In this document: positions 10,615 through 22,815 of the stretch, in pieces
Numbering within the stretch: position 1 is the stretch's first letter
How the letters are laid out: every line of letters begins with the position of its first letter
DNA from: Lunularia cruciata
Lineage: Eukaryota; Streptophyta; Marchantiopsida; Lunulariales; Lunulariaceae
Assembly: GCA_948567375.1 (NCBI GenBank)
Contig: OX419755.1
Span: forward strand, 63,616,944 to 63,680,943
Reading direction: 5' to 3'
Length of the DNA: 64,000 bases
Translations under genes and position numbers: made by a program
Notes under the pieces: model-generated
What the model was told of the DNA's origin: nothing
Seen by the model: only the letters and a program-made list of their open reading frames with translations
Databases searched by the model: none

Positions 10615-10872
10615 AGGAATGGGCTGGATGGAATTTATGGACCACCAAATCCACTTCTGCCAAACCATTGGGACTTTCATGTCCAAATATTACCAAAGCA
10701 TCGTTTCACACAATTCATCACCTCACACTTTGGGCAGGATTTTCTACATATGATCACCGTGTCAGAGGAACCCTTGATACTTCTAGTTGTAACTTATGGA
10801 AAACGGTGGACGTGTTGTATCTATGTGTTAATCAACTACATAAATTGAGGGTAGTGGAATAGAGTAGTAGCA

Positions 10873-11800
10873 ATGGTGGCAATACCGGATGTTATCCTTG
10901 CAATGCAACAACAAATTGAGCATCTTACTTGATTGTTGGATGAACAAGACCAACAACAACGAGAACAGATAGAAAGAGCGCCAGTTCGAGATGGAGAAGA
11001 TCACATTCAATTTCCGAAACCCAAGGTGTTTGAAGGCAAGAATCTTCCAAGCACAGTGGAGAATTTTGTGTTTGATTGTGAATGTTACTTTAAAGCCACC
11101 AATCTTCAAGACAAGCGGAAACAAATTCTCTTGGCTTCTAGCCAGTTGGATGGCGTGGCAAAACTTTGGTGGCGATTCTGAGTAGAAAGAGCTGAACAAC
11201 AAATTGTTACACCAATTTTGACATGGGCAGAATTCAAGGATGCAATACTTGGTCGATTTTAGACTATAAATGCCACCCAAGCTGCACAAGATAAATTGGT
11301 GGAGTTGATGCAGATTGGTTCAGTGAGAAGCTACATCACACAATTTCAAAATATCATCATGCAAATTCCAGATATCCAAGAAGGTGAAGTTCTGGATCGA
11401 TTTGTGCAAGGATTGAAGTCACGAACCAGATTGGAGATGACCATGCAAGAGCCACAGAATGTAGAAGAAGCCATGCAATTGGCTTAGCGTTTTGATTCCT
11501 TAGTTGTGACAACTTGGTCTTGACCTTGACCTACACAAAACCTACCAATACCACAAGTGGAAGAACCGGTACCAATGGAGATTGATGATATCCAACGAAG
11601 ACCACTTGGCACAGCAGATAAAGAAAGATTACAACAAAATGGAGGTTGCTTTTATTGTCGCTAAGTTGGACATCACATTGCTAAATGTCCACTTAGGAAT
11701 GGGCGACCTCGACAAGTTGCCTAGATGGAGTTTGTGGAACAGAATGATCAGGGAAATGAAGAATCCCAGTAGGAGATTTCAAGCCGCCTATTGGGAGCTT
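10873..11800 (+). pseudogene. A1 gag with zinc knuckle, broken
   Basis: The frame opens at ATG 10873. In one frame it reads through TGA 10930, TGA 11179, TAG 11260 and TAG 11485. The retrotransposon gag core is recognisable: PKVFEGKNLPSTVENFVFDC, then WWRF, then a helix-rich part with LDRFVQGLKSRTRLEM (about 11392-11440). A CCHC zinc knuckle follows at about 11645-11690 (CFYC, then GHHIAKC) with a TAA between Arg and Gly. Each stop is one transition from Arg, Gln or Trp codons (CGA, CAG, CAA). The capsid protein would package element RNA; this copy cannot make it. Confidence 0.85.
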
Positions 11801-11879
11801 GATTAGTTCCAATGGGATTGAAGGCTCAACCTATGCAAGTTTGCTTCACTTGCAAGGTACAATATCTAATTGGGGTTGT

Positions 11880-14800
11880 AGGATTTTGGTTGATTCTGGA
11901 AGTTGAGAGAATTGCATATCTATGCAAGCAGCAAAGGAATTCGGTATTCCTATCAAGCCAGTGATTGGAAGTAGTTTGATGATGGCAAATGGTAGAAAAG
12001 GTTCTACATTCCGCACCTCACATCCTGTTACCTTCAAGATTGGGAAGGAGTATTTGGAGTGTATGAGGTTTGTAGTGGCACCTCTACACTATGATATCAT
12101 TCTGGGTCTACCTTGGCTTGAACGTCATAAGGTTCAATTTGATTGGACCCGATGTCAAATTCAAGTACAACACCAAGGTAGGAATTTCCGATTAGGTTTT
12201 CTGGCACCTCTGAGTAAGACACCTAAGAATAGTCAGTCCCAAGATGGGAAGTTTGTTGAGAAGGTAGCCATAGAGCAAATTTGGAAGGGAGATGAGTCCC
12301 AAGATGGGAAGTTTGCCAAGAAGGCAACCATGGAGTAAGCTTGGAAGAGAGATGAGTCCCTAGAAGGGAAGTTTGTTAATGAAGCAGCCATAGAGCAAGC
12401 TTTGGAGGAAGATAAGTCTGTATTCGCGGTGTGGATCAAGCCAATTGCACAAGAACAATCTGAGGAGGGCCAGGTGCCGCATCAAGCAATGATTGATTGG
12501 ATAGTTCAAGAGTTTGCAGATGTGTTTCCGGATGATCTGCCAAAGGGATTACCCTCTAATCAAGGTATGCCCTTCAAGATCGAGTTATTGCCAAGGAGTA
12601 CTCCAGTGAGTAGACCAATCTATTGGCTCTCACCAAAGGAGTTGGAGGAGTTGCGAACAACACTTACAGAGTTGTTGGAGAAGGATTTCATACGACATAG
12701 TACCTCTCCGTGGGGAGCATCGGTACTATTTGATCCAAAGAAGGATGGAGGACTTTGTTTCTATATTGATTACCATGGGCTCAATAAGCAAACCATGAAG
12801 AATGCATATCCCTTGCCTCGGATCGATGACCTACTTGATCAATTATGTGGAGCACGCTACTTTTCCAAGCTAGATCTTTGTAGCGGCTATTGGCAAATTC
12901 CTATTGAAGGAGAGACGTGCAAAAGACTGCCTTTCGCACAAGGTATGGACATTTTGAGTTGAGAGTTCTACCTTTTGGACTCACTAATGCTCCAGCAATC
13001 TTCATGGATCAGATGCATCGGGTGTTGGAGGGACTATTGGATCAGTCCGTGGTAGTGTTCTTAGATGATATCTTAATCTATAGTAGGACAGAGGCAGAAC
13101 ACAGGAATCATGTGCAAGAAGTCTTTAGACGACTACAATAGTGGAAATTTTACTGCAAGAAGTCAAAGTGTGCTTTTTGGCAGAAGGAGGTTACCTTCTT
13201 GGGTCATAAGATCTCATCAGAGGAGATCAAAATGGAAGAAGAGAAGATCAAGGCCATTACTGATTGGCCTACCCCGAAGGATGCTACCAAAGTACGAGCA
13301 TTCAATGGATTGGCCAGTTTTTACCAACGGTTCATCCATTATTATGCTCACATGGCTGCACCATTGATTGACCTCTTGGGAAAGAACTCAAGCTTCCAAT
13401 GGACCACCAAGCATGAAGAAGCATTTTAGAAGTTAAAGCATATGGTATCTTCAAGACCCATTCTTCAACCATATGATCCTCAACTACCTTGTGTGGTTGA
13501 TTTTGATGCTTCTAACTTTGCAATTGGAGCTATGTTGCAACAAGAATTTCCAGATGGACTACATCCTATTGCCTTTGTGTCTCGCCGACTAAATACAGCT
13601 GAAAGAAATTACCCTGCTTGAGATAGGGAACAACTTGCAATGGTATATGCCACTAAGGTATGGAGGCATTATCTCTTGGGGAAACAAGTGATCATGCAAA
13701 CTGATCACAAGCCATTGTTGCAGACCTTACACCTAGAGCACATGAAGAGTCAACATCATCGATGGGAAGAGCAACTCCAATTGTTCGACATCAAACTTGA
13801 GTACAAACCAGGTCGGTTCCATGTCATCCCTAATGCTCTATCACAACGACCTGATTTGAAGTCTCTTCTTCTTATCGCGGCAACAATTACGATGGTGTCA
13901 GTTGATCCCAAGATTCATAATGAGTTTTGGTTAGCTCTACAGCAAGATCCCTTCTTCCAAATGGTACATGGTTGTCTAACAACAGGTGACAAAGAGTACA
14001 ACACCTTCTCCTTCAAGGAAGGCCTTCTATTCCATGCGGACCGGATCTATGTTCTAGCCAAAGGTGATCTTCAACTTGTGCGCCTTCAAGAAGCCCATGA
14101 TTTACCCATCGCTGGTCACATGGGTGTGGACAAGACCTTGAGTACCCTCCAACGTCAATGGTGGTGGCCAAACATGACACGAGATGTTTGAGAATTTGTT
14201 CGATTATGTGAGAGCTGCCAACGTAACAAGGCCAACAACTAGAAGCCGGGTGGACTCCTTCAACTGCTAGCTGTTCCATTAGCTTGTTGGGCGCATGTGA
14301 GCTTGGATCTCATCACATCCTTGCCAAAGACAAAACAAGGACACACCGCCATCATGGTGTTTGTGGATACGCTTAGTAAGCAAATCTACTTGGCACCAAC
14401 CTGTGATACCGTGGATGCTCCAACCTTAGTGCAAATCTACTTTGACAATGTCTTCAAGCATCATGGAATGCCACGCGTACTCATCTCCGACCATGATCCT
14501 TGCTTTACCGGGAAGTTTTGGCAAGCACTCTTTCAAATACTTGGCACCAAGCTTGCTTTGTCCACGGCCTATCATCCTCAAATTGATGGACAAACCAAAC
14601 GTGCAAATCATACATTGGAGGATATGTTGCATGCCTTTGTCAATGTCCACCATACCAATTGGGATGAATGTCTTGCCGTAGCCAAATTTGCCTACAACAA
14701 TTCCAAATAGGCAAGCACCGAATTCTCTCTTTTCTTTCTCAATTTTGGCCAAGATTCACTTGTTCCAGATTCTCTTCTTGCTCCTTCTCCATCTCAGGTT

Positions 14801-15330
14801 CCTCATACTTCCACATTCTTGACCACTATATCCCAATCTCTCCAAAAAGCCAAGTCTCACCTCCTTGTTGCTTAGAATTGCCAAAAACAATATGCGGACC
14901 ACCATCGTTGAGATCTCACCTTTGAAGTCGGTGATAAAGTCATGTTATCCTCTAGTAACCTCCCTCTCCCAATTGATATCCAAGTTTGTAAACTTGCCCC
15001 TAATTGGATAGGACCCTTTGGTATCACCCAAATTGTCTCTCCTGTTGCTTATTGTCTTGCCTTGCTTTGTCACATGCGTATCCATCTTGTCTTTCATGTT
15101 TCCAAGTTGAAACCCTTTGTTCCTAACCCCTCTTCCTTTTCCTCTCGAGTCCAACCTCCCCCTCTTCCTATCCCTATCAATGATCATGAGGAGTACAAAG
15201 TTGATCGTATCCTTGCGCGTCGCCACATTCAACAAGGCCGTCGCCAACATACGGAGTACAAGGTCCTTTGGAAAAGGTATCCCCTTCATGATGCCACATG
15301 GGAACCTCTTTCTCACCTCCACAATGCATA
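11880..15330 (+). pseudogene. A1 pol: PR-RT-RNase H-integrase-chromodomain, broken
   Basis: Domains in order: aspartic protease with DSG at 11892-11900; reverse transcriptase 12500-13200 with FLDD at 13058-13069; RNase H 13480-13860, including the TDHKPLL motif; integrase with an HHCC-type N-terminus (about 14090-14230), core Asp residues in SLDLI and LISDHD, and C-terminal part; chromodomain 15188-15328 (EEYKVDRIL to WEPLSHL). A frameshift near 12915 separates the two halves of RT, and several stops interrupt the rest. The third integrase catalytic residue, normally Glu in DGQTER, is Lys (GAA to AAA). A chromodomain at the integrase end defines a chromovirus and is thought to steer insertion to particular chromatin. 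Confidence 0.92.
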
Positions 15331-15379
15331 GACGACCATCCAGGAATTTGAAGCTTCACTGGCAATGAGGATATCACCA

Positions 15380-15397
15380 ACTAGTGGCGGGGGAATA
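15380..15397 (+). promoter_or_regulatory. polypurine tract of A1
   Basis: The G-rich run GGCGGGGGAA lies immediately upstream of the 3' LTR start TGTAAC at 15398, the expected plus-strand primer position. The A host copy has AGTAGTGGAGGAATA at the same place (47741-47755). Confidence 0.8.
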
Positions 15398-15808
15398 TGT
15401 AACATTATGGAGTTTAGCGATGAAGTCAGTCAGGCTCACGAAGTAACACATAAGACAAATTAGCCTAGAATATTCCGGAAGTATCTAGGAAGCTTCTTGG
15501 GAAGCTTCTTGGTTAGCTTAGCTTGCACCTTAAGTAAGTAGCTTCTAGAAGCTTCCAACTAGCTTAGCTTGCATGCCAAGTAGGCGGCTTCTAGAAAGAA
15601 GCTTCTTGAGAAGCTTCCTAGTTAACTTGGCTTGCACTCTAAGAAAGCGGCTTGAGGAAGCTTCTTGAGAAGCTTCTCAAGGGCCTTGTATGTTACCTAT
15701 AAATACCAAAGCCAAAGCTCATGTAGGCATTCGGAGTTTTCCCTCATTCAAGTGTCCCAATGTGAGTTTCCATTCTCCTATTTCTCTCCTCGGTTTCAAT
15801 CTTTTACA
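15398..15808 (+). repeat. A1 3' LTR (411 bp)
   Basis: Same ends as the 5' LTR. Contains a perfect three-unit site TTCtaGAAgcTTC at 15543-15555 and a near-palindrome GAAgcTTCttgaGAAgcTTC at 15657-15676 above the TATA box. It is followed directly by the target duplication GATGG (15809-15813). Confidence 0.95.
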
Positions 15809-15813
15809 GATGG

Positions 15814-17096
15814 TATCTCCAATACTTGCTGATCGTTGGTAGCTCAATCGGAGTTCAAGTTTTCCCTAGTGTGCAGAAGTTATTTGATTGATGTAGATTT
15901 GGCAACAAGGCAGATGGTGTGTGGAAGTGTTGGCTAAATTTCAAGCAAAGAGAAGTAATTTTATAGTAGTGGTTGTGATTTTGAGCTCAAGAGGTGAAAG
16001 CAAGACCAATCTGGTGCAAGTTGGGCTCAAAAAGTGAAATTGAAGGTGGAGTTGGGAACCCATCTCCGTGAATTTATGATTTGGAGAAACCCGTCTTTTT
16101 GGTGAAACCCGTCTTTTTGCTTGAGTGAAGAGTTAACAGAGGATTTGGCGGTTAGCCAAATTTAGGGGTTTATGTCAAATTTTATGTCAAATTTTTGCTG
16201 GATTTTATGTTAGATTTTGTCCAAATTTGGAGGATTTTTGCTTGTTGGCCAAATCTGGAGGAATTTTGCAAATTTGAGGAGTTTTGCCAAATTTGAAGAT
16301 GGTTCAAAGTGGCAAGAAGAAAGACCTCATTTGAGCATTTAGAGGCTTTGAGGGATAGGGCTATGAGAGGATATGAAGATTTAGATGGGTCATAAAGCCA
16401 GCTTGTTAGCATGAGGCTAGCTACTTTAGAGTAGATTTTGGTCATTGTTTGGCAAATCTGCCCATCTTGTTAGATTGTGCGCAACAAGGTTTGACCCTTA
16501 GATCTTAGGTTCCCTAGATTGGTGCCCTAGCCAACTAGTCCACCCTCACTTGTTGTCCTAGTGATTGTTCCTTTATTATCTATACACATGTAGCTTTGGC
16601 TTGAAGAGATAATTTGATTATATTCTTGGTGATCATGGTAAGCATAGGAAGTAGATAACTCATATTATCCATCAAAATACTAGTGTTGATTTATGAGATG
16701 GAGGGTTTTTGTTTAGATTTCTTGTGATAAGACTCACTCCATTCTTTACTTCCTATTTGTGCACCATGTTTTTGTGAGGTGCCTTGTCTCTAGAGCGTTG
16801 GTGGTTTGGTGTGCTCTCAATAGTGAGGTTGGAGTGATGACTATTCAAACTACCTATGTTTCTCTTTGGTGAGGCAAGAAGTGATGACCTAAAGATTTTG
16901 GGAGTGCGTGTTGTGATGGCAAAGTTACAAGTTGCACTTTCCCTTAGTGTAGTTGTTGTAGTTAGAGCTATGGTAGTCTATGATATTTAGTATGTGCCAT
17001 TGGCAATTGGAGGTGCTGGCACTTGGTGGTGATTTTTGGTGGGTTTACTTGCGGTGATTCCGGTTGCGGGTTGCAATTCTTGGTTACTTTGTCATG
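15814..17096 (+). other. B0 leader, right part
   Basis: Continuation of the long family B leader after A1, alignable with 24970-26245 in B1 and 35220-35986 in B2 (with a deletion in B2). Noncoding as far as I can see. Family B leaders are unusually long, about 1.3 kb. Confidence 0.7.
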
Positions 17097-17745
17097 ATGG
17101 AGTTCTTTGGGGATTTTGGAGGAGATAGCACTACAATATGCAATGCGTTTACAGTGGTGTTTGATTTAGCTTGTATCTGCGGTCCCAATGAGGGAGGAGA
17201 TTGACTCTAGTCAAAGTTTGACAAAAGAGCTGAATTAGTTGAGAGTGCACTTGGTGTGACAACACCGTTATTATGGAGCATGGAAAAGATTTATAGTGCC
17301 TCTAAAGGTCTCAAGTGTTACTCTAGTAGGATGGGTACCATTGAGTTGAATGACTTCATCCAAGAGTTTGATAATTGGTGTGATCTATAGTAGATGCGGA
17401 ACCCAACTTTGTTCATACCCTTCATGCCATGGAAAAGATTATTTCAGCATCTAGAGGGTCCGCCAATGGACAACTACCATAAGTTCAAGAGAGCCTACTT
17501 GGAGGAGATTGAGCTATGGAGATAGTGTTGGTCTCCAAACTATATCTCCATTACTTCAGGCTCGGTTTCTAGGGGTAGATTGGCAGTACTCACAAAACCT
17601 CTAGCTCTAGTAGCATTGGTGGATATCTTGGAGATGGTGCTACTACAAGTAGAGGTACTACAATAGGAAGTGATGTAGTATTGGGGTTTGACCCCATGGT
17701 AGAGTTCTTCTTGTGTTTGAGGCAGAACTACTAAGGAGTGCAGAT
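17097..17745 (+). pseudogene. B0 gag, 5' part
   Basis: Opens with the same ATGGAGTTCTTTGGGGAT start as B1. It contains the gag block found in all B copies (FDNWCDL followed by a stop, LEGPPMDNYHKFKR, EIELW, SPNYISI) with stops where Gln or Trp codons are expected. It ends where the family C LTR begins, just after a purine-rich AGGAGTGCAGAT. Confidence 0.75.
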
Positions 17746-18437
17746 TGTAATACCCATTTGTGCATGTGTGTGGTATTGTGATATTTAGCTTTGTATTATA
17801 AATACTTGAGAGATATTATTTATATAAAGATAAAACATGGTTCTACATTAGTCATGATTAGCTAAAGTTATTCATAGCTAAGATAGTGGGGACCTTACTT
17901 TAGAGGAAGTGGAAAATATGAGCACCACTATTTTGGATTTTAGTATGTTTACTTGGTATTATTCTTAGGTGTTTGGCTCTGAGGAAAAAGTTGAGAACTC
18001 TTGGGCTCACAAGCCTTTTTGTTTTAGATTCTTCTATAACCTAAAGATAGCCCATGTGAAGGAATCTTTGACTTAGTGGTTGGGTCAAGATAAGATCACA
18101 TGCTTAGTGGAATATGCCCATGTGGATAGATATTCTTTTATACTTTTTGACTTTATTTGACTTTTAGCCTAGTAACTTGAGTTATTGTGGTAAATAGTAA
18201 CTTTAGTGTGTAACTATTTCACAAGTATATAAAAAAGGGGTGAGGAGGTACTCAACATCCTTTCATTTACAACTATCTCTCTCTCATTGAGTTCTCTAGT
18301 GAGCAATATCTTGAGTCTTGGAGTGTTAGAATTAGAGAAGTATGATGGAGTTGGGGTTCCTTGCCTTCTTAGTTCATGGTGCGCTACCATAATATCCATC
18401 AGAGGTTCATCCTAAGTGAGAGATAGGCCGACTTAAA
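17746..18437 (+). repeat. family C 5' LTR (about 690 bp)
   Basis: Begins TGTAATACCCATTTGTGC. By alignment with the solo copy at 32553-33239 it ends near 18437. A TATA-like TATATAAA lies near 18225. The sequence continues directly into the primer site, so this is the 5' LTR of a longer element. Confidence 0.85.
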
Positions 18438-18441
18438 TTTT

Positions 18442-18457
18442 TGGTTCCATTGTCGGG
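18442..18457 (+). promoter_or_regulatory. primer binding site of family C (tRNA-Asp-like)
   Basis: TGGTTCCATTGTCGGG resembles the common plant gypsy primer site TGGCGCCGTTGCCGGG, with changes that are all C-to-T or G-to-A. Confidence 0.65.
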
Positions 18458-19962
18458 ACCTCTTTAGAAGGCAAAATAATGTTCCGTGTACAATTCAATA
18501 TTAGACAGAAAGAGGCTATGAGAGCTCACTTGGAGAAAACTTTGGGGGAAGAGAGTGCTGAACTTATGTTAGAGAACTTGGACCCATATTTATACCATAT
18601 AGTTTATTATGATGTCTTTGAGGTGATGTTTTACATCTTGTACACATGAGAGGATTTGGGGAGATTGTGTGAGGTGGATTACAAATTTTGGGGATTAAGG
18701 TGATTTTGAGCAAAATCTCAAGTTTGAGATTTGGACTTTAAATTTCTACACATGATAGCTTAGGTTATCCTTTAGTTAGCACACTTGAAATTATTTTAAG
18801 AGCTATTATGCACATTGGGCTAGAATTTTGGAAAGTTGATAGGGTAAACTACTCCTACAACTGCATGCTCTCTGAAAATTGTACAAAGCTTGCCATTTCT
18901 TCAAATTCTAGTTGATTATTGTGAAACTTTCCAAGAAAATTCAATGCATTGTTTCCTACCTATTGACACAGAAATTAGAGAGAGATCATTCTTGAACATA
19001 AAAGTTATAAGTCTTTTAAGTGAGTGGTGGTTTTCAGACCAAATCTGAAATATGTGTGTTGAATAGAAAGGTGCCTAGGCCAAATGGCTCAATGAAAAGA
19101 TTTGAAATTTTGCAAGGAGGGATGCCTTGGAGTTGTGATCAAGTATGAAAAATTTTAGAGGACAATGAAATACTAGTTGAGGGTTTTGAGTGACATTGTG
19201 AGTAGGGGTCAATTCTGCAAAGTTGAGATCTTGTGTATGAGGAGCGTGAGAGCAACAAAAAGCATATTTGAGTATTTAGACTCATCTTGGGAACATGGAG
19301 TGTCACCAAGAGTGGAAATTGAGGCTATTCAAGGTTCCCCAAGGGTTTTAGGAAAATAGAGTTTAGAATAGAATTTGAAGAGAGTGTGAGAGGATTCAAA
19401 AACCTACACCACTTGGAAGAAAGAGTGAGTCTAAGTGATTTTTATAAGAGAGGGCACATATGGCAATTTCATGTCCCTTGAATTTTGAGAGCAAGAGATT
19501 GAGAGAAAGGAGAGGCCTTCTTGACTTGGGTTTGCATGTTGGACCTTCTTCACCAAGATTGGGAACGAGAAGATCTAAGATCAAGGAGTTGTGTGAGGTT
19601 TGTTGAGTGGAAGTGCTTCCAAAAAGACATGAGCATAGTGGAGTAAAAGCACTTTTGGAGACTTTGGTGAAGGATCTGGGAGAGAGTCTTAGTACAGCTA
19701 CAGAAATACTATTACTTTCATCAGCTAGTTATCAAGATTAGTGATGGAGATAATCTTTCAATTTATAGATAAACTATCCATGAGAGTTTGATTAATATGC
19801 ACTCTAGGATTTGATGTTACTATAGAAATCTTGGAGTAACATGACCTTTTGTGTTCCCTAGGGTGGATTACTCTCAAATGGTGTTAGTCATGTACATACT
19901 CTATTAGTTATAGAGTGAGAGAAAAAAAAATTAAGAGAAAAGAAAGATAGTGAGGGGTTAAG
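18458..19962 (+). other. family C leader, noncoding
   Basis: About 1.5 kb between primer site and gag start, with no frame longer than about 60 codons and no recognisable domain. Ends in an A-rich stretch with AGAGAAAAGAAAG just before the ATG at 19963. Confidence 0.5.
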
Positions 19963-20967
19963 ATGGAGAAACTTCCGGTTTTCTTTGGCAAGGATGGAGA
20001 AGATATGAAGGCCTTTGTGAGAGACTTCAAGAGAGTTTGCATATGAAACAGTTAGAGGAGGAAGAATGAATGGGCTTCATTATTATCAGATTTCTTTGAG
20101 GATGTAGCACTTACATGGTATGAGTTAGAATACCAAAAGAGAGAGAGAGAGAGTAAAGATGGGCAAGAAGAGTCTTGAGAGAGTTTGACTTCAGCACTCA
20201 TTGAGAACTTTCTATAAGATGAAAGTTATGAGAGATTGATGAGTGAGGTTACCTTTCTCAAGCAAAGAGATGGATTGAAAGTGAGATTCTATGTGGAAAG
20301 AGTGGAAAAGTTAGAGTCCAAATTTTACAAAGTATTGAGGAAGGGTAGGGATGATGTGGAGACTACAATGATTGGCATAGGGACCATGCTCACCAAGAAT
20401 TTTGTGGAGGGATTGAGAAACAAAGTGAGATATGAGAAACCTTCTTCCAAGGTTGAAGCTATCAAGATTGCAATTTGTATGGAGGAGAGTTTGGAATGGG
20501 ATGAGAGTGATTTGGTGGTGAAGAAGGTTGTGCATCCTCCTCAAGGTTACAAGTATAGTGGAACTTTTGATACTTTGATGATAGGGGTTGCACCACAAGT
20601 AGTAGTGGTTCTAGTTCTTGCACCTCTACCAAAGGATCCACTTCAAACCATCACTAAAAAACTTGCAAATCTCAAGATCAATGGAGTGCAACTATGGGAG
20701 AGGAGAGAGGTGGATCAAAATGTGGAGAGAAGGCCTAGGAGTTATAGAAGTTTTCCATATAGAGGAGGCCAACCAACCAACAATTTCAATGAGAGAAATT
20801 GTTTTGGTTGTGGAGGAAGAGGCCATATCCAAAGGAATTGCCCAAATTCCACTTACCATGGAGCAAGGGGTTATGAGGGAACCAATATAGGGAAAGAAGG
20901 AGGTAGTGAAACCCAAGTGGCTCCTAATCCAAACAAAGGTAAGGGGAACATCTATAGATGTGGTTGA
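19963..20967 (+). pseudogene. family C gag with CCHC zinc knuckle
   Basis: The frame from ATG 19963 (MEKLPVFFGKDGEDMKAFV) passes stops near 20047 and up to 20216, then is open to 20967. The gag core shows ALTWYELE and a long conserved part ending in a perfect CCHC knuckle, CFGCGGRGHIQRNC (about 20803-20844). The first half carries stops that read as former Gln or Arg codons. The open last part overlaps the protease frame by 62 bases. Confidence 0.8.
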
Positions 20968-21559
20968 GAGCAAGTATGAGAAGGGAGAGTGCTCAAACTC
21001 CAAGAGTCTTAATTTGGAGCTTTTGGCACAAAAGAAGAAGAGAGCTCATTTTGCAGAGGAGGTGCACTCTTCTCAAGGATTTACTCCTAGTAAGGATACT
21101 CCTATGTCTACTAGGAGCACTCGCACCTCAACACCATCAACAACAAAGATTCCAAGAAAGAAGCTGGGGATGGACTTCTTGATCTCCAAGCAACAATGGA
21201 ACTACAATGTGTTGGAGAATATTGGTAGTCACAAGGCTAACATCACAATGGGCCAATTGATTGCTTTGAACCCTACCTTGAGAAAAGAGCTTAGAGGTGG
21301 TCTGAGTTCTACAAGGAGCAAGAGGAAGAAGAAGGCAAAAGCTCCGATATCAATGGGGGTGGTGGATGCCAAACCGACACCATGGGAGGCTTGTGAATAT
21401 GCCTCTAAGATTGATGTGACAATGAATGGTCACAACATCAAGGATGCATTGGTTGATGGAGGATCAACTATGAATGCCATGTCAGAAAGGTTGATGAAGA
21501 AGTTGGGTATGATACTCTCTAAACCTTCAGCATTTGTGGTGAACATGGCAAACAAGTAA
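20906..21559 (+). pseudogene. family C protease region
   Basis: Frame +1 relative to gag, overlapping its end, so programmed frameshifting or a mutation could join the two. The C-terminal third has the retropepsin site ALVDGGSTMNAMSE (about 21445-21490). The N-terminal part is basic and low-complexity, with KKR runs. It ends in TAA just before the truncated RT. Confidence 0.75.
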
Positions 21560-21599
21560 CAAGTTTGACCGGTAGGGGTGATGGATAAGGTGATAAGCT

Positions 21600-22722
21600 T
21601 ACACTTTCAAGGTCATTGCTTTTGGGCTTTGCAATGCTCTAGCCACATTCCAATGGTTCATGAACAAGGTATTTGAACCTTTCATTGTGAGAGACTTCAT
21701 TGATGACTTTTGTGTCTATGGGAGCAAGGAGGAGCACTTTGAGCATCTAATCAATGCTTGGAGGAGGCAAATGCATCACTCAAACCAAAGAAGTACATTT
21801 TTGGATGTGAAGAAGATCTACTTTTGGGGCATATCATCTCCAAGGATGGAATAGCAATTGATCTTGAGAAAGTGAGGAAAATCTTAGACCTTCCATTCCC
21901 TTCAAGCTTGACAAAGTTACACCAATTCTTGGAGATAGTTGGGTACTATAGGAGGTTTATCTTCTCATTTTCCAACAAAGCTTATGCATTAACCATCTAC
22001 ATGAGGAAGGATGTAGAATACATGGTGATTTTGGAGGACAAAGGGGCTCTCAAAGCTTTTGAGGAGCTCAAGCAATCCCTTGTTGTAGCTCTTGTTCTTG
22101 CTAACTTGATTGGAGTAAGCCTTTCATCCTCTACATTGATGCTTCTAATGTAGCTGTAGGATGCACTCTTAGTCAATTAGACCAAGATAGGCATGATCAT
22201 CTGATAGCTTATGCTAGTAGGCAGATGGTTTCAATAAAAAAGAACTACTCTGTCATGGAGAAAGAAGGCTTGGCAGTGATCTTTGGTCTCAAGAAGTTTA
22301 GACACTACTTGATTGGAGGGAAAGCCACCATTGTCATAGATCACAAGGCTTTGAGGTACATCTTCATCAAGCTTAATGTGGTAGGGAGACTAGCAAGATG
22401 GATGATACTCTTGTCTGAGTATGACTACACCATTGAGGATAGGCCTGGGAAGAAACATGCAAATGCAGATTTGTTATCTAGGGCCTATGATCATGATAGA
22501 GATGAGCCAATAGATGATTCCTTCTTGAATGAAGAGCTCATGACAATCTCAATCACTCAAGAGGTTCCAATGGAGTACAAGGAGATTGTGGATTTTGTGA
22601 CAAGAGGTAACTATCCAGTAGGGATGCAAGCTAGGGAGAGGAAGACCTTTGCAACAAGATCTAGACCTTACACAATGGTGGAGTATATTCTTTTTCATCA
22701 AGGAGCAGATGGTCTACTTTGA
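21600..22722 (+). pseudogene. family C RT (partial) and RNase H
   Basis: RT starts abruptly at FGLCNALATFQ and includes FIDDFCVYG, the polymerase catalytic DD (about 21690-21720). It continues through GHIISKDGI and GYYRRFI. RNase H follows, with DHKALRYIF and the end motif KKHANADLLSR (about 22450-22480). Frames change several times. The fingers and palm N-terminal part of RT is deleted between 21559 and 21600. Confidence 0.82.
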
Positions 22723-22815
22723 AGAGAAATGGGTAAGGAAGAGTCTTTCCTACTCATAAAGGAGTTTCATGAACATTAAGTGTGTGGAAGACACATTGTA
22801 GGAAAGGTGATTGCT

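Larger units (their letters stand above)
10176..15808 (+). mobile_element. A1: full-length Ty3/gypsy chromovirus, decayed
   Basis: A 5.6-kb LTR retrotransposon with 5' LTR 10176-10601 and 3' LTR 15398-15808, both TGTAAC...TTTTACA. It has an initiator-Met primer site, gag, protease, RT, RNase H, integrase with terminal chromodomain, and a purine tract before the 3' LTR. It is flanked by a perfect 5-bp duplication GATGG (10171-10175 and 15809-15813). The empty-site sequence can be read in B1 and B2 leaders (about 24965 and 35213), so it inserted into the B0 leader. The two LTRs differ by roughly twenty substitutions by eye plus a 14-base indel, so the insertion is not recent. Gag and pol carry several stops and at least one frameshift, and the integrase catalytic Glu is Lys, so it is not autonomous. 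Confidence 0.95.
9677..17745 (+). mobile_element. family B retrotransposon copy B0, broken and doubly invaded
   Basis: Partial B LTR (9677-10121, starting TGTCATGCC and ending ATTACA), leader (10122-10175 and 15814-17096) and the first part of gag (17097-17745). The leader is split by A1, which duplicated GATGG on insertion. Gag is cut by a family C LTR at 17746. No pol, methyltransferase or PHD region remains in this copy. Confidence 0.75.
17746..22815 (+). mobile_element. family C Ty3/gypsy element, 3'-truncated
   Basis: 5' LTR 17746-18437, primer site 18442, leader, gag 19963-20967, protease 20906-21559, a residual RT 21600-22100 and RNase H 22100-22530, then a few integrase codons before it stops at about 22815, where the duplicated flank segment begins. 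Most of RT (before FGLCNA) and nearly all of integrase are missing, as is the 3' LTR. It is inserted in B0 gag. The long LTR, tRNA-Asp-like primer site and DGGS-type protease differ from families A and B. Confidence 0.85.
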
